This document shows, piece after piece, positions 35,138 to 47,399 of a DNA stretch of 64,000 nucleotides. The stretch lies in NCBI GenBank assembly GCA_914767715.1, contig OU612073.1, forward strand, positions 23,930,001 to 23,994,000. Direction: 5' to 3'. Made by a program: the position numbers and the translations under genes. The notes below the pieces were generated by a model. It was not told where the DNA came from, searched no databases, and was given only the letters and a program-made list of their open reading frames with translations. Source of the stretch: Membranipora membranacea. Its lineage: Eukaryota; Bryozoa; Gymnolaemata; Cheilostomatida; Membraniporidae. The first letter of the stretch is position 1, and every line of letters begins with the position of its first letter.

Positions 35138-36018
35138 CTAAGCCAAAGTATTCTCATAGCAATGATCAACAAAATTAAATTTACCCGCGCAAGGACATTA
35201 TTGAATTTCAGAACTCGAAAAACCCAGGGTCTAGAATATGTTATCCACTAACATTGTAACAGTAAGCCTAACCCTGGATGGCCTAGGACAGTTATCAGGC
35301 TGCTATACTTTCACCAGTAATTTCCAAAAATCAGTAACCGTCAAAGGTAACCTAGGCAAAGATATTTTAGAGTTAATCTGTCACAGGGGAGACAACATAC
35401 TCTGGACCCGAGTTTTTGCACATTGAAATCGAATATATCATTCAGTAAAGTCTTTGTGCGAGTAAATTTAGTTATTTTGTTGATTTATTGTTATGGGAAT
35501 ACTTTGATATGAAGATCGGTTGTTTTTTGCTTTCCTAGACACTTTAATAAAGCATGGCAAGGATCGAAAGGTCTTGCTAGCAGATTCGAATACCGTGTCT
35601 GATATATCTAAGAGGAATATAAACAACTCTCTAAGCTGACAGCTTTCACAGTACCGATTTTACTTGGTGTGAAAATAGGTAAATGCCATACTGCCCTGCC
35701 TTCACGCTACTCTATAAAAATAAGCGCTACACAGATGGATGATGCGCATGGAAATTCATGAAGTTTGTTGGGTAGCTCAAGATTAATTTCCTAAGCTATC
35801 TCTATTGCTACAATGAAAGCTATTATCACAACGGCCAAGACTAAGACTGAAATTCACACACAGACACCACTCAGCAGCATCTATCTAGCCTGCAGAGTAA
35901 TGTTATGCCACATTGCATTCATAGTGTCCAGAGAACACCACAAGAAGGTACTCAGATATTATATACTGATATCAGCTACTCTCACTAGTCCCTTCTTTGA
36001 CTACTTCTTACATATTAA

Positions 36019-36052
36019 CACAGAGTAAGGATATATATATCCTTACTCTGTG
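36019..36052. mobile_element. 34-bp perfect palindrome with 7-bp target duplication
   Basis: CACAGAGTAAGGATATA followed directly by its complement, flanked by ATATTAA on both sides. Paralog 1 has the empty site (ACATTAAC near 23,112). The ends equal those of the 702-bp fold-back at 37,369. Unit B copy: 51,164-51,197. Confidence 0.85.
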
Positions 36053-36590
36053 ATATTAACAATACAATTAGCTGCGGCGAACTCATCAAGTGTTGGGTTT
36101 ACGGTTACGTAATACTCTAATACTGTGTACTAATCACTATGGCCTATTATTGTCACACATCGCCTGACATAAGGTGCACTACAGATGGATTATTATTATG
36201 CTAGCAAATGCTGCAAAACTGTAAAACTGTTTCTTATTTGAGACGTGATCATACAATTTTTTTTCTGTTTAAGTTGATATGACCATGTCACGTAATTTTG
36301 ATAAAATTTATATTTTTAGAAGCCTCAGATTATTTTTGCAGATTTGATATTGTTAGTGATTTATACTGGCGATTGTTCTGACACGTCAGATAAGATGTCT
36401 ATTTCCACTGATGAAATTCCTTCATCTCACAGGCTGATTTTTCTTCATACCCAGCTGCCAATCTTATAACTTTGAAGCAGCTATTTAATCACCTTGCGTC
36501 AGCGTGACAATCATATTCTACTAGTGTTCTTGTGTTGAGCACATCGCCAAAAAGAGAGAGAACATCCCAAGTTTCAGAATCGTTATTAAA

Positions 36591-39500
36591 ATGTCGAGGT
36601 AAGAATATGAGTTATTATTTTTCGCTGTGGATTCAGTTAGCTTGGTATTAGCTATATTATTATTCCAATACAAGTTAAACATTAGAATGTGATCAACCAG
36701 TAGTGAGAATTCGCAGGCTGCTGATCTTCCTCGAGCGGGCGAATCGACCATATATACAGCAATAAAAGAGAAAACAGCAACAATATTAGCTTTTGCTCTT
36801 CATCCACCCGATTGGATTTTAACGGGAGATCAACCAACATAAACTGCTTACTTAGATAAGGGTAGGGCTGTGTAGCAGGGATATACTGTGATTATTTATT
36901 TACGTAATGTTGGAGATTATATATTTATTTATTATTTATTTATTGAGGTTTTCTAAACATTTATCATTAAAGCAAATTAAAACTAACTTGTTGACCTCAC
37001 ATACATTAACATATATATAAAATGACTAGAGTAAAAAGGTATAAGTGGTAGGGTGTTACATATTATATAGTGAGTAGGATAATGAAAGCATGGTATCATA
37101 AATTACATGAATAAAATGAAAAAAGAAAAGAAGACGCAGAGAGTGGCAAACAAAAATACAAGTTAACAACATTAGGTAGGATTAAATGATAATGATTCAT
37201 GAGGCTTGGTTGATTTAGTTACAAATGTATGAAAAATGTTCAAAAAGGCTGATTTGCCTAGGTTTGATCTGAATGAGGGTTTAATTATTGCACAGTTGCT
37301 ACGAAGTGATCTTGAATGTTTGTTTGATTTGCTAACTAGATGAAGTAAGTGCTGTTTATATATAACAGCACAGAGTAAGGATAAACAGAGGGGACACTTC
37401 AATGATCGTTATAGTGCCTGCGGGTTTTTATCCACTGGGGGAAATTCATCAATCTGGACACCTGCCAATTTCAGAATATATAAAAGTTACAGTGGAGTTT
37501 TGTCATGCAGACATAGCCACCTTTGATAGGTCATAATTCATTCTGTATTTATCCTAAAGACTGATTTCTAACTTCTGAAATGTCCAATCTTCTAGCTATA
37601 CACCATATTATTGTCATTTTTTGCTAGGATACATAGGCTATGAGTAATCCAGGTTTTTAAAATGAGTTTTATCATATAGATTTACATAGGGCTTAGGTCA
37701 ATGCACGGACATTTCCTAATTTTGATGACCAGCCGTCTATCAATTGTCACATGTAAATCTATATGACAAAACTCATTTCAAAAACCTGGATTACTCTTAG
37801 CCTATGAATCCTAGCAAAAAATGACAATGATATGGTGTATAGCTTGAAGCTTGGACATTCCAACAAAGTTGGAAATCAGTCTTTAGGATAAATACAGAAT
37901 GAATTATGGCCCATCAAAGGTAGGGATGTCTGCAAGAAAGATGCCATTATAACATATAGAGATAATGAGTTTTTGGGATCCAGCTGTGCACAATTTTCCC
38001 CCAGTGAATCAAAAACCGCAGGCACTATAACTATCATTGAACTGTCCCCTCTGTATATCCTTACTCTGTGATAACAGTTTATATATGACAGTCTGTTTAT
38101 TTGTAGGTTATTATACCCTATTTTATTGATGCTCTCACTAAGTCAGAGACAAGCCTCTGTAGAAGCTGGGAGTATACCGACCCCTTCATCAACATTAAAT
38201 GAAGACTCAGAACTAAGCATCCTCAAGATCACAGTGGCAGATCAGCAGGAAACCATACAGCGAATCACTGAGCGGCTCAAATCCATAATAACCATCGAAT
38301 CAGAACTATATGACACCAGAGATCTGCTGGCTCAGACATTGATTCAGGTGAGATCAAGTACTTTTTTCTCATTGATAGGTTAAGACTTTTGTCCTCTGTG
38401 TTTCGCTGTATTTTTATGCAATTTCTTATAAATAAATTTTCTTAGCATAGTCAGGGGTTCAGTTTTAAATTCGTTGGTTATACATGTTATATTGTTTTTT
38501 ACATGATTAATACAGTTAGCATCCACTGTCGATCCGAAAGAGAAAGATATACCTACTGATCAAATAATTACCACCGAATCAGATGGTCTGCTGGCTCAGA
38601 CATTGATTCAGGTGAGATCAAGTACTTTTCTCTCATTGATAGGTTAAGACTTTTGTTCTCTGTGTTTCACTGTATTTTCTCAAGAAAAAAAATTGCATTG
38701 ATGACTGATGTTAGATTGCAGCTTCTGACAAATAATTGTCATTGTATTAGTTTTTTGACAAATGGTTTTCCTTAGCTATAATTCAGGGGTTCAGTTTTGA
38801 ATTCATTGGTTATACGTATTATATCGTTTTTTACATGATTAATACAGTTAACATCTAGTGTCGATCCGAAAGAGAAGGAAATACCTACTGATCACATAAT
38901 CAGAAAAAGGCACGGATCAGGAGACGGATCAGGAGACGGATCAGGAGCCGACTCAGGTGGCTATCTGAACGGCTATTACTTACACGGTGAGCTCCCTAAT
39001 AATCAAATCTACAATTTAAATTCAAATATTAGCATTAAAAGTTGTGATATTTGCAAACGGAGACGGATTAATTTGAGATAATGCCATTGCACCGTACATT
39101 TCTTTAATATTAATAAATCTCCATTGAACTTCTAGTATATGGAATATTGAGGCAAGTTGAGCTAAAGATGGAAGGCAGTTGAGATAAGGCTGAACGGATG
39201 AATACCCTACTTTGATATGGTGTCATGTTTTTTTGTAGATTTGATACCTCGTCTCTCAACAACAAGATGTAAAGATGGACGGGATGGTACTAAAGGTAAC
39301 GATGGTCTGCCAGGTACGCCTGGTGTTGACGGGAATGATGGTACACCTGGAACAAATGGAATGAATGGTCAAAATGGTCAGGATGGTAAGTAAAATAATT
39401 GTTGAACATTATTTAAGCGCCATAGTTTAGGTCGTTGTAATTTCACACTACCTTTCATCGCCACACAATATCAGCCGTTAATTATGACCACCTTGAATTA

Positions 39501-42500
39501 GTTGCCCAAAAGCTATTTTGTGATTTCTAACTTTATGTTGCTATGTACTGATTTCAATGACACAAGTTCAAAAAGTAATGAGCAGCGTAAATGTGGTTGG
39601 AATAAATATTCATGAGATTGTTGAGCATTAGAGGAAGCGCCTAAAACAGATACAACATACAGTGGTGCGCATACCACTGCACAACACACAGGTCTTCAGC
39701 TAGAAACCATGAGTCAAACGCAGTTGCGAGGCCTTCTCTAGTACAACCTCCTCATGGCCGGCCCCAGCAGCATGAAGCCACCCCTGTGTGTTGCTGAGCA
39801 TCTCAATCAATCTCATCGATCCCTCAGTGCATTTTGTAAGTTTCGGTGGTTTGACATAATTGGTGTATTTACGCTGTTGCGCAACCAGGGAGGCTGCCAA
39901 CTCTTCATTGTTTCAGTGCAACAATGTTCGCCCCATCACTCTCATGCTTATACTCTAAGCCAAACCAGTGCAGGGAGGTTTGCTTTCCATCAACTCATCG
40001 GCGCAAAGTCGCTATCGTCAAGGCACCCGCCCCTCGTGCCACTCGTTCACTACTCAAATTCACCACATTGAGCATAGTACAACTCATACACAAGTCAGAG
40101 ATATGACTTGTTTGCGCTACAGCCAGTGGGCTGACTGTGATTTCCTGTCTCGCTCTGCCTGCCTTTTATGCGAGGGCCAAGCTTTTAATCCTATGTTTGT
40201 AATACCTTAGATCTAACTTAGACTCACTTTGATTTTCCACCCTGCAGAGATTAAACTACTTTAATTTGAGTATTAAAGGCATAATCTTGCTTAGCCTTCT
40301 ACCCCAAGCAGTTTGCTTATCATCACTTAATCCCCTCATTCTAATCCTTACAAGGATTATAACAAAAGGAATTAAATGCTGGCCAACTCCACAAAACAAA
40401 ATGAGTGTGTTAAACCCCAGCTTACAAGTAATAGGATTACTTAGCTTTTGTCTTCACACAGTGATGTTGCCAAATCCATGCAGATGCGCTTTCTGCCTCA
40501 TGTACTATGCTTTTTGTGGCTTGTTTGTGTGCTCTTCCTGAAAGCCCAACTCTAGTCAGAAATTTGGTCGCTGATCTAGCCAACTTCCACTGCAAATAAT
40601 TCGCAATTCCAACCTTTGTCCTGGCATTGTGTGACCAGATCTTCGTATCTTGTCAGTTTTCTCTCATGTGCGTATGAGAGATTTTCTCCCTAAGGCACCG
40701 TCAATTCCATCAGTATTAGTGCTTTTTCTTTGTCAGACCAAACAATTAAGTCTGGTCTTTGGTTCGTGATCACAATATGCTGTGGCATGCTGAGCTGCTC
40801 TGTGAGGTCGCATCTCACCTGCCATTCTCCGCTGTTCATCAATCCCTTTTTGCGCAAAATCTTTTCACGCGCTTCACCACCAGCATTAGCATATTCACAC
40901 TTCTCCGTGACATATTTACACAACACTTTCAGGACTTGATTATGCCTATATGTGTATCTTCCCAGGCTCTGTTGGCAATTCGACAGTATATGTCGAAGTG
41001 TGCCCTTAGCCGAGCACTCGGCGCATTTCGAGTTCTCGGTCAAATTCCAGCGTTCCAGGTTTGCCGGGGTCGGTAGTTGAATATAAGCTGCACCAACCAG
41101 AAAGCTGATCCTTTGTGGCTCCATCGACCACAATTCTGTCCATTTGAGCTGACGCTGCTCAACAGACTCCCAACAAGTCCACCTGCCTTGTTGGGCTTGG
41201 CCTACAGCTTGTGTCTGGCGGCGCTCCTCTTCCATCTTGCGCACCTCATCAACTACCATCTCCCGTCTAACCTTTGGGCTTTTCTTTGAGAACCACCGGT
41301 TTGCTTCCAAGCCGATGCCATGACGTGCAGTTGTCACAGCACCCACAATCTCACTTATCTCCAGTCGAGATTTGGCATCTCTGACAGTCTCTGTGACAGA
41401 CCATTTTTTACCAGTGTCAAGTGTTGGAGCACATTCCCTTATCACCTGATCTGGTGACTCGTTCAACATCATATCCAGTCTCGCCTTTGATGTTTTGTAC
41501 TCTTCCACAAGCGATTTCATAGGTAGTGAAAGAGTAAACGAACTGGCATACAGTGCATTAGTGTTGAAGCTCCTTGGAATTCCGAGCCACTTACGCATGT
41601 GCTTGTTAATCATTTGCTCCATTCTCTCAACTGGTGTTAGCGGAATATATATATTAGAAATTAGTCATTATATATGTATGACATTTGTTCATGTACATTT
41701 TCCCAGGTACTCCAGGAACACCTGGTTCAGACGGTTCAGCTGGTTCAGATGGTGCAGATGGTTCCCCTGGGGATAAGGGAAATTCGGGTACCTCAATAAA
41801 AGGTGAGAAGGGAGATGACGGTGCACAAGGTTCGACTGGATCAGTTGGTGCTGATGGCTCACATGGGGCTAAAGGACGAAAAGGGAATATGGGTGCGATG
41901 GGTGCACAGGGGCCACCAGGTACTACAGGGGGAAAAGGGAGACAAGGAGATAAAGGACAGAACGGACGGAACGGACTAAAAGGAGCACTTAACGATAAAG
42001 GAGAACATGGAGATAAAGGAGCAGCAGCCCAATCCGGTGCAGTGTACACTCGTTGGGGGAAACCTTCCTGTCCCACCGAAACTTATCTAATATATCACGG
42101 TAAGAGCCTCAGAACTGATAGGAAAATTGAACTCTCAGGGACCAAGTTGATAAGTCATTTGTTTAAATTTCGTTCTTGTTTTTGTTCCTCCTTCATCATT
42201 ATTATTGTCATTATTTGTGATAAATAATGAATGATACTCAGCATGTTAGTAATGTTAGTTAGTTATCTTTGATAGAGGGGGGGGGTGCTAATGTGTGACT
42301 GTCCATCCTATTGTGTATTCTTTCTTTTCAGGATTTACTGCTGGCGGCTACTATAATGCAGCAGGAGGCGGTGTGAACTTCCAGTGTTTGCCAAACAGTC
42401 CTCAGTATAACTCATTCAGCGGCAGCGGGGGTAGTATTATAACAGGAGTAGAGTATGCTGATGGGGCTTCAGTTTTTTCTACAATCTTTAAACACCGTGA

Positions 42501-43013
42501 TAATGTACCATGTGCTCGCTGCCTCACTGACAGAACCGCTCTGATGATGTACCCCGCAAGAAGGTCATGTCCATCAGGCTGGACTACGGAATACGAAGGT
42601 AATGAATGGTTAGCCGGTTAGAGTTTTCTTAGGGTTGCCTACAACTACAATAGACCTAGAATATGTCCTACAATTGTAACTACCATCTCTGCAGCCTACA
42701 TACCTCAAACACATGTTGGTACATTTTCTCTTAACGTGATACTGTACAGACCCAGAGACATAACTATGTAATCTATTAAAAATCTAGTTTGTCTATTACA
42801 GGTTACCTGATGTCTGGCCACTCCGGTCACGGTCTGCCGACTACATACGAGTGCGTGGATCAAAGTCCCGAATACTTAGACAGTTCTTACTCAAACCTTG
42901 CTGGAGGTCTGCTCTACTTTGTCAGTCCCAAATGTAAAAGTGATGGAGGAACAATAAGCTGCACTCCTTACTATAAGAATAGGCAGCTAGCATGTGTCCT
43001 CTGCTCTAAATAA
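36591..43013 (+). CDS. Short-chain (C4-like) collagen, paralog 2
   Basis: Eight coding exons join in frame to 500 codons: 36591-36598, 38107-38347, 38516-38611, 38848-38986, 39239-39385, 41707-42099, 42332-42598, 42802-43013. Domain order is as in paralog 1: signal peptide (MSRLLYPILLMLS), coiled coil (residues about 35-83), linker with RKRH and three GSGD-like units, Gly-X-Y from about 172 to 315 with breaks at GTSIKG and GALNDKG, then the Cys-rich C4-like domain starting VYTRWGKPSC. The extra 32-codon exon (38,516-38,611) arose by a local duplication that fused the start of exon 3 to the end of exon 2; it is phase 0 at both ends, so the frame survives. Intron 1 holds a LINE relic and a fold-back; the intron before exon 41,707 holds a LINE of about 2 kb. 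Exons encoding the C-terminal domain appear identical to paralog 3. Confidence 0.85.
36919..37361 (-). mobile_element. LINE 3' relic in collagen 2 intron 1
   Basis: On the minus strand a short frame ends HLVSKSNKHSRSLRSNC then SFRSNLGKSAFLNIF, which resembles the extreme C-terminus of jockey/CR1-like ORF2 proteins (R-S, Y/L-G-K-x-x-F pattern). A 3' untranslated segment and an ATAAATA-rich tail follow at 36,919-36,940. Paralog 1 lacks it. Unit B copy at about 52,072-52,513. Confidence 0.55.
37369..38070. mobile_element. 702-bp fold-back element with CACAGAGTAAGGAT ends
   Basis: The arms are inverted copies over about 300 bp each (for example ATTCATTCTGTATTTATCC against GGATAAATACAGAATGAAT). 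The exact 7-bp flanking duplication is ATAACAG (37,362-37,368 and 38,071-38,077). It is nested in the LINE relic in intron 1 of collagen 2. No protein is encoded. The unit B copy (52,521-54,292) is split by a later LINE insertion. Confidence 0.85.
39645..41645 (-). mobile_element. Non-LTR retrotransposon 3' part with restriction-like endonuclease, copy A
   Basis: A 5'-truncated element in the intron before collagen exon 41,707. Its minus-strand frame (41,622-40,690) begins near PLTPVERMEQMINK, RKWLGIPRSF, includes a zinc-knuckle-like CAECSAKGTLRHILSNC, and reaches the nuclease region RPDLIVWSDKEKALILMELTVP-type residues (PD, then E-L-T). Just after LTVP a stop (TAG) stands where related elements have Trp. 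The frame then continues with AHERKLTRYEDLV and GWNCELFAVEVG, followed by a 17-bp deletion. It resembles R2/NeSL-type elements; the polymerase domain is missing. Confidence 0.75.
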
Positions 43014-44671
43014 TTGAACATTTGTTTACAGAATTACCATCAAAATAACTGACATGAGAATATATCCAGTTGAGGAGCTAATTCAAATTTTTCAATTTGA
43101 TCTGTGCGCCATAATAATGTCAACTGGCACCTGACACTTCAGGGCTGTTAAGTTCTGTGCTTTTCCTACCCACCCATGTTGAGAGAATCATAATGTTGGC
43201 GCAAGGAAACCCAAATCAATTTAGTGCCACCTGTTTGCGCAAGGACTTATAGAGGTCCAATAGCAATAAAACTGGATTTGATTTATTTGAACTAGAATAA
43301 TTTACAGTATATGTTGTAAACACTTTTTATTGATTACTTATTACCTAATATTATACAGCTACTATATTATATACAGCTACTTGATAATATCAAACTATTA
43401 TCCGATCATATTTTTTTTCTAACTTTCGTAGTTACTAATTTGCTGATGTATTATTGAATTTTTTTAGAGCCGCTAAGCCTTTGTTATTTACTACTTCAAA
43501 CTTATCGATTTATTAGCATCTTTTACACTATAAACTATATATTATTTATAATATAATAATCCTTATCTGAACCGAACAGCTACATCAATGTGTTACAAGG
43601 ATTGATAGAAGTCGACAGAGTGATACACTGAGCCTATAACTAAGATGTGCTAAAGCGAAGCTGCAGTGCGATACAGAAGATTGTTATATAAATACACCAG
43701 GTGATGAGCCCTCGCCAACTTATTGGTCTCACTCTAGACGCTGCATAAAAACCGATTCCTCTCGCTCAATGTGTAAACGATAGAAAGAAAACCTGTTATT
43801 CCTATAGAGTAAACCTCTAAAATAATGGTTGGATCTACATGAAAAGATACAAAAAAATCCTGATCAAAGATTTTTGCATTTCTGTTGTTCTGCTTATCCG
43901 TTCAGAATGATGATGATTTTGATGAGGGAAATGGAATCAAATGATTGTTTGACTTACCAATGTTAGAATCATCGAATAACAGTAAGAGTTAGCTCCCCGT
44001 TATTAAAAAGAGCACAAATAGGACTCAAACTGGTCGTTCACCGCCAAGTTTTGATTGTTGAGCAATGTGCTGGTATACATGGGCTGATGAGGTATTTAGA
44101 GTACTGACATCTATGTGATTCCATGTCTTGGAGTTAGTCTGTTACAGATGCATACGTGACGAAATTACTCAAAATGGGTCACGAAGAAAGTCAGCGTCAG
44201 ATTAGTTGACCAAGGTTTTACCTCTACTGATGGATAAAAAACTGATCTCCTGACCTTATCTGGTCAATCTTTAATTACCAGCCGGACTATCTTACCTATA
44301 ACCAGGAAGGGGTGTCGGTAGGAGATTTGGATTGCAGTTACATAACTTAGAAAGAACACAAAAAGGGATCAATCTATACCATTCACTGTGTTTTCTCACA
44401 TAGCATCCAACAGAACTTCTAGGGCTATAATAGGTTTTCTGCTAATTAGCTTGTGAATTTGTCACAGTATCTTACTACAACTGTGCAACCAATTGCTCAT
44501 TTTGGTAACAGGAACATTTATGAATTTGAGACAACAGACAAATTGCTAAAAATCGTACGGAAGGAACGTTTTTTTGTGATAAAAGCTGCCATTTTATTTG
44601 TTAGATCCAAAAAGCCGGTCAAACTAAAGAGAGTGACTGTTTTCTCTTCGACAAGGATATGAAGCATTTAA

Positions 44672-44835
44672 ATTAATAAATAATACCATACAGCAAGGTT
44701 TGGAAGTGGTTGCACTCAGACACCAAGTCGTCCATGTTGCTCTCAGCCTCAGTGGATTCCATCTCGTCCATACCTTTACCAGTGTACCAATGGAGAAAGC
44801 CGTTCGTCTGAACATAGCAGTGAACTCTGTATTCT
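44672..44835 (-). pseudogene. Beta-tubulin 3' fragment, copy B
   Basis: A near-identical copy of the fragment at 28,697-28,860, with the same internal deletion and the same junction into LEKR1-like intron sequence. It was therefore copied with unit B and is not an independent event. Confidence 0.85.
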
Positions 44836-44939
44836 GTAAGTAGAAGTACCCGCAATTAGAAAATTGCGCATTAAAGAATAAAGGTATTCTTAGAAGATCT
44901 GGTAGTTTGGGCTGTAATGATCCTGAAAAAAATTCATTT

Positions 44940-47190
44940 TACATACCAGCAGGTTTCTTTAGTATGAGGAGATGTTCTCTGGCCTCTCCGAGAGCGTCTA
45001 TCAGCTCCACCCGCTCCTCACATTCCCTCTTCACTATATCTTTTAGTAACTGCAGCTGAAAGTTATACACAGGGTAGGTGACGTCATATTATCAGATTTA
45101 AGTGCTGATTATGTCACCCGGATTGTGTTGCCCGGAGATCATTAAACAGCACAGATATCACCTTGTATTAAAACAGAGTTATATTTTGATGCACATAACC
45201 AATCACAAAGATTAGCTGCCACAAACCTGTTCTTTATGCTGCACAATCTCGCCATCTTGTCTGAGAACAAGCTCTTGATCTCATGTGTCTAGTTTACCTG
45301 CAAACACATGACAAGTGGTGATCCTGACAGAGATATCACTGTGTATTCCAAAAGTGTCCCCTTGATGATGTAGTAAGAACAACATATTTACAGGTTTCAT
45401 ACTTATATGGAAGTTTTATCTCAACATCAGAAGGCTGGAATGATTATCTCCCCCCCCCCCCTCCCACATGTGACATCAGACATGACCTCCATATGTGACC
45501 TTGCTTTCATTAATCTAAGATATATTTCATTGTTCAAGTTACAAGTTACAGCTTACGTAATCTCCCCTCCAAGTTACTAATAATATTCTATTTCAGATCT
45601 CAATCTGGCTTCAGTTCCTTGTAGATCTGCTTTGTGAGTACAAAGTTGCTGTTTCAACGCCTCGATCTCCACCTGATTACTGACTCTGGACCTTATCTGC
45701 ACTCGTAGCTATTTAAAATAAAGAAAAAATGAACTATTGCATATACAACTAACATACATTTCCTAAATAAGCTTGAGAATCATATTACATAATTCAGCTA
45801 ACTGTCACAAAACTTTCACTAGCTATACCTCTGTATTACCTAAAAAGTATAATTAGAGTATTCACGGCCCAGAAACGCTTCTTATTCTATATCGGCAGTG
45901 ACACCGTATCATAGAGCTAAATACAGCAGTCCTCAATCACAAGAAGCTTTCTTCAACCAACAATGGCCAAGAATGTCAACTCGAAAATCTAAAGTTCCAC
46001 TTTGTTACAGACCTTTGTGACGTTGTGTTACAGACCTTGGTGACGTTGCGTTACTGACCTTTGTGACCTCACTCTTAAGCTCACTGGTGACTTTATCTAA
46101 CATTTGCTGATGTTTCTGTTTCTCTCTTTCCATCTCCATTACAAAGTTTTCCTTCATGCCGACCTCAAGAGCAGATAACTCTGACTGGTGCTTACTTCTC
46201 TCGCGCTGCAGTGATTTCTCCATCTGGATGATAAGAGACAAAAACAGACATAAAAGATATGCCATCTCCGCAGTTATCAGTAAACATCCATTGTAGTGAT
46301 TAAATATTAGAAAATGAAGCTTTTCTAGTAAAAGTGTGAATGGTGGGAAAAATAATCCTATGCAATGCAGCAATGAACTAAAACTCCTCTCATTGCCAAC
46401 TAGAATAAACAGATTTGTTTACCGTTTATTTTTCAAAGCCTCCAAATCGCCAAATGCTCTCTCTAGTTTGCTTCTTATATCTTCTGTTTCATCTGAGAGT
46501 GACAAAATATACATGAAATAAAAATAACATTTGCGTTGGCATTGGACTAACTTATTGCTTATTGACATAACATTAACATATAACCAGGTCTTTTACCATT
46601 ATGGCATCAAAAGCAGCTTGCCTTTATTACATCAATGCCTCCATACATGGCGTAGTTGTAGGGGGATTTAGGAGTTGGCATGTAGGTTAGAAATAGTAAG
46701 GAATTTGAAGTAAAATTGTTTGCATTACACAAAATGTTCATATACAAAGTGAATTTATATATGACAACCATCATACAAGTGTTGATTTTTCACAGAAAAT
46801 GGGTCTAGGAATCATAATTGAAACATACCATGTTCTTCAACAAAAACTGATAGAGTCAAAATTATACCAATAGCATAAGCATCATAAGATCATAACTTAC
46901 TCAATTTCTTTTCTACATAGTTCTAAGTCTCGGTTCAGTTGTTTGCACTGCCCTTCATATACAATAACATCATTCTTCAAAGCTAAATAATAGATAATGA
47001 GCTTCACTTTGTCGACATAATATTTATATAGTGGTTTAGCAGAATATAGTAATCCGAAGAAAGTGCGAGTTGTTACCAAGTAGGATAAGATTGTGCACCA
47101 CATCAACAGCCAACTCAACCACCGTAAGGAGAACTGATAATAAGATCTGTTACTTTACCCCTGTTACTATCCATAGCTTTATCTCTGGCT
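44940..47190 (-). pseudogene. Decayed 3' half of LEKR1-like gene, copy B
   Basis: Same exon remnants as copy A. Exon 9 here (about 46,070-46,230) keeps the segment that copy A lost, so copy A suffered its exon 9 deletion after the duplication. Copy B is cut at 47,200 by a deletion that removed the rest of the exon 5 remnant and the left arm of the neighbouring inverted-repeat element. Confidence 0.85.
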
Positions 47191-47228
47191 GATAAAACGT
47201 TGATATCAGAGTTCTATGATGTTACCGT

Positions 47229-47394
47229 TGAACCAGTGGCTTTTTGGCAGTGGTGTTTTGGCCAGTGGCCTTATGACCAATGGCCTTTTGGTCAATGGCT
47301 TTATGGCCAGTGGCTTTTTGGCCAGTGGCTTTATGGCTAGGGGCTTATTGGCCAGTGGCTTTATGGACAGTGGCTTTTTGGCAGTGGCCTTTTG
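47229..47394. repeat. Minisatellite remnant of inverted-repeat element
   Basis: This is the right terminus of the element seen complete at 31,567-32,593: 14-15-bp units, core CAGTGGCTTTTTGGC. The left arm and interior are deleted in this copy. Confidence 0.8.
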
Positions 47395-47399
47395 ACCCG

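Larger units (their letters stand above)
34606..35552. mobile_element. Fold-back element interrupted by two SINEs
   Basis: The left arm (AGTGTTTAGGAAAGCAAAAA, ACAACCAATCTTCATATCAA, resuming at 35,149) and the right arm ending at 35,552 are inverted copies with about 80-85% identity by eye. The arms reach nearly to the centre at about 35,230-35,400. Two SINEs sit in the left arm at the same AAAGT site. A matching, further expanded copy is at about 49,312-50,700. Confidence 0.65.
27670..43640. repeat. Tandem segmental duplication, unit A
   Basis: About 15.97 kb, largely collinear with unit B (43,640-59,560). It holds a beta-tubulin fragment, a decayed LEKR1-like 3' half, a repeat-rich spacer and collagen 2. 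The left boundary is placed where the sequence downstream of collagen 1 changes from clearly diverged to nearly identical with unit B; it may be off by about 100 bp. Confidence 0.8.

Noticed and set aside
35813-36028. Plus-strand frame beginning MKAIITTAKTKTEIH with a hydrophobic stretch, upstream of collagens 2 and 3
   Set aside because: It looked like a membrane-anchor exon, but the matching sequence before collagen 1 has a one-base change of length that breaks the frame, and its phase is not needed once the ATGTCGAG exon is used. More likely promoter or 5' untranslated sequence.
39700-40541. Several plus- and minus-strand frames of 60-105 codons
   Set aside because: They lie in the 3' region of the restriction-like-endonuclease LINE, differ by small indels between the two copies and match no family I know.
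41654-42076. Pro-rich minus-strand frame (and 57,527-57,979; 25,577-25,798)
   Set aside because: Antisense shadow of the Gly-X-Y coding exon of the collagens.
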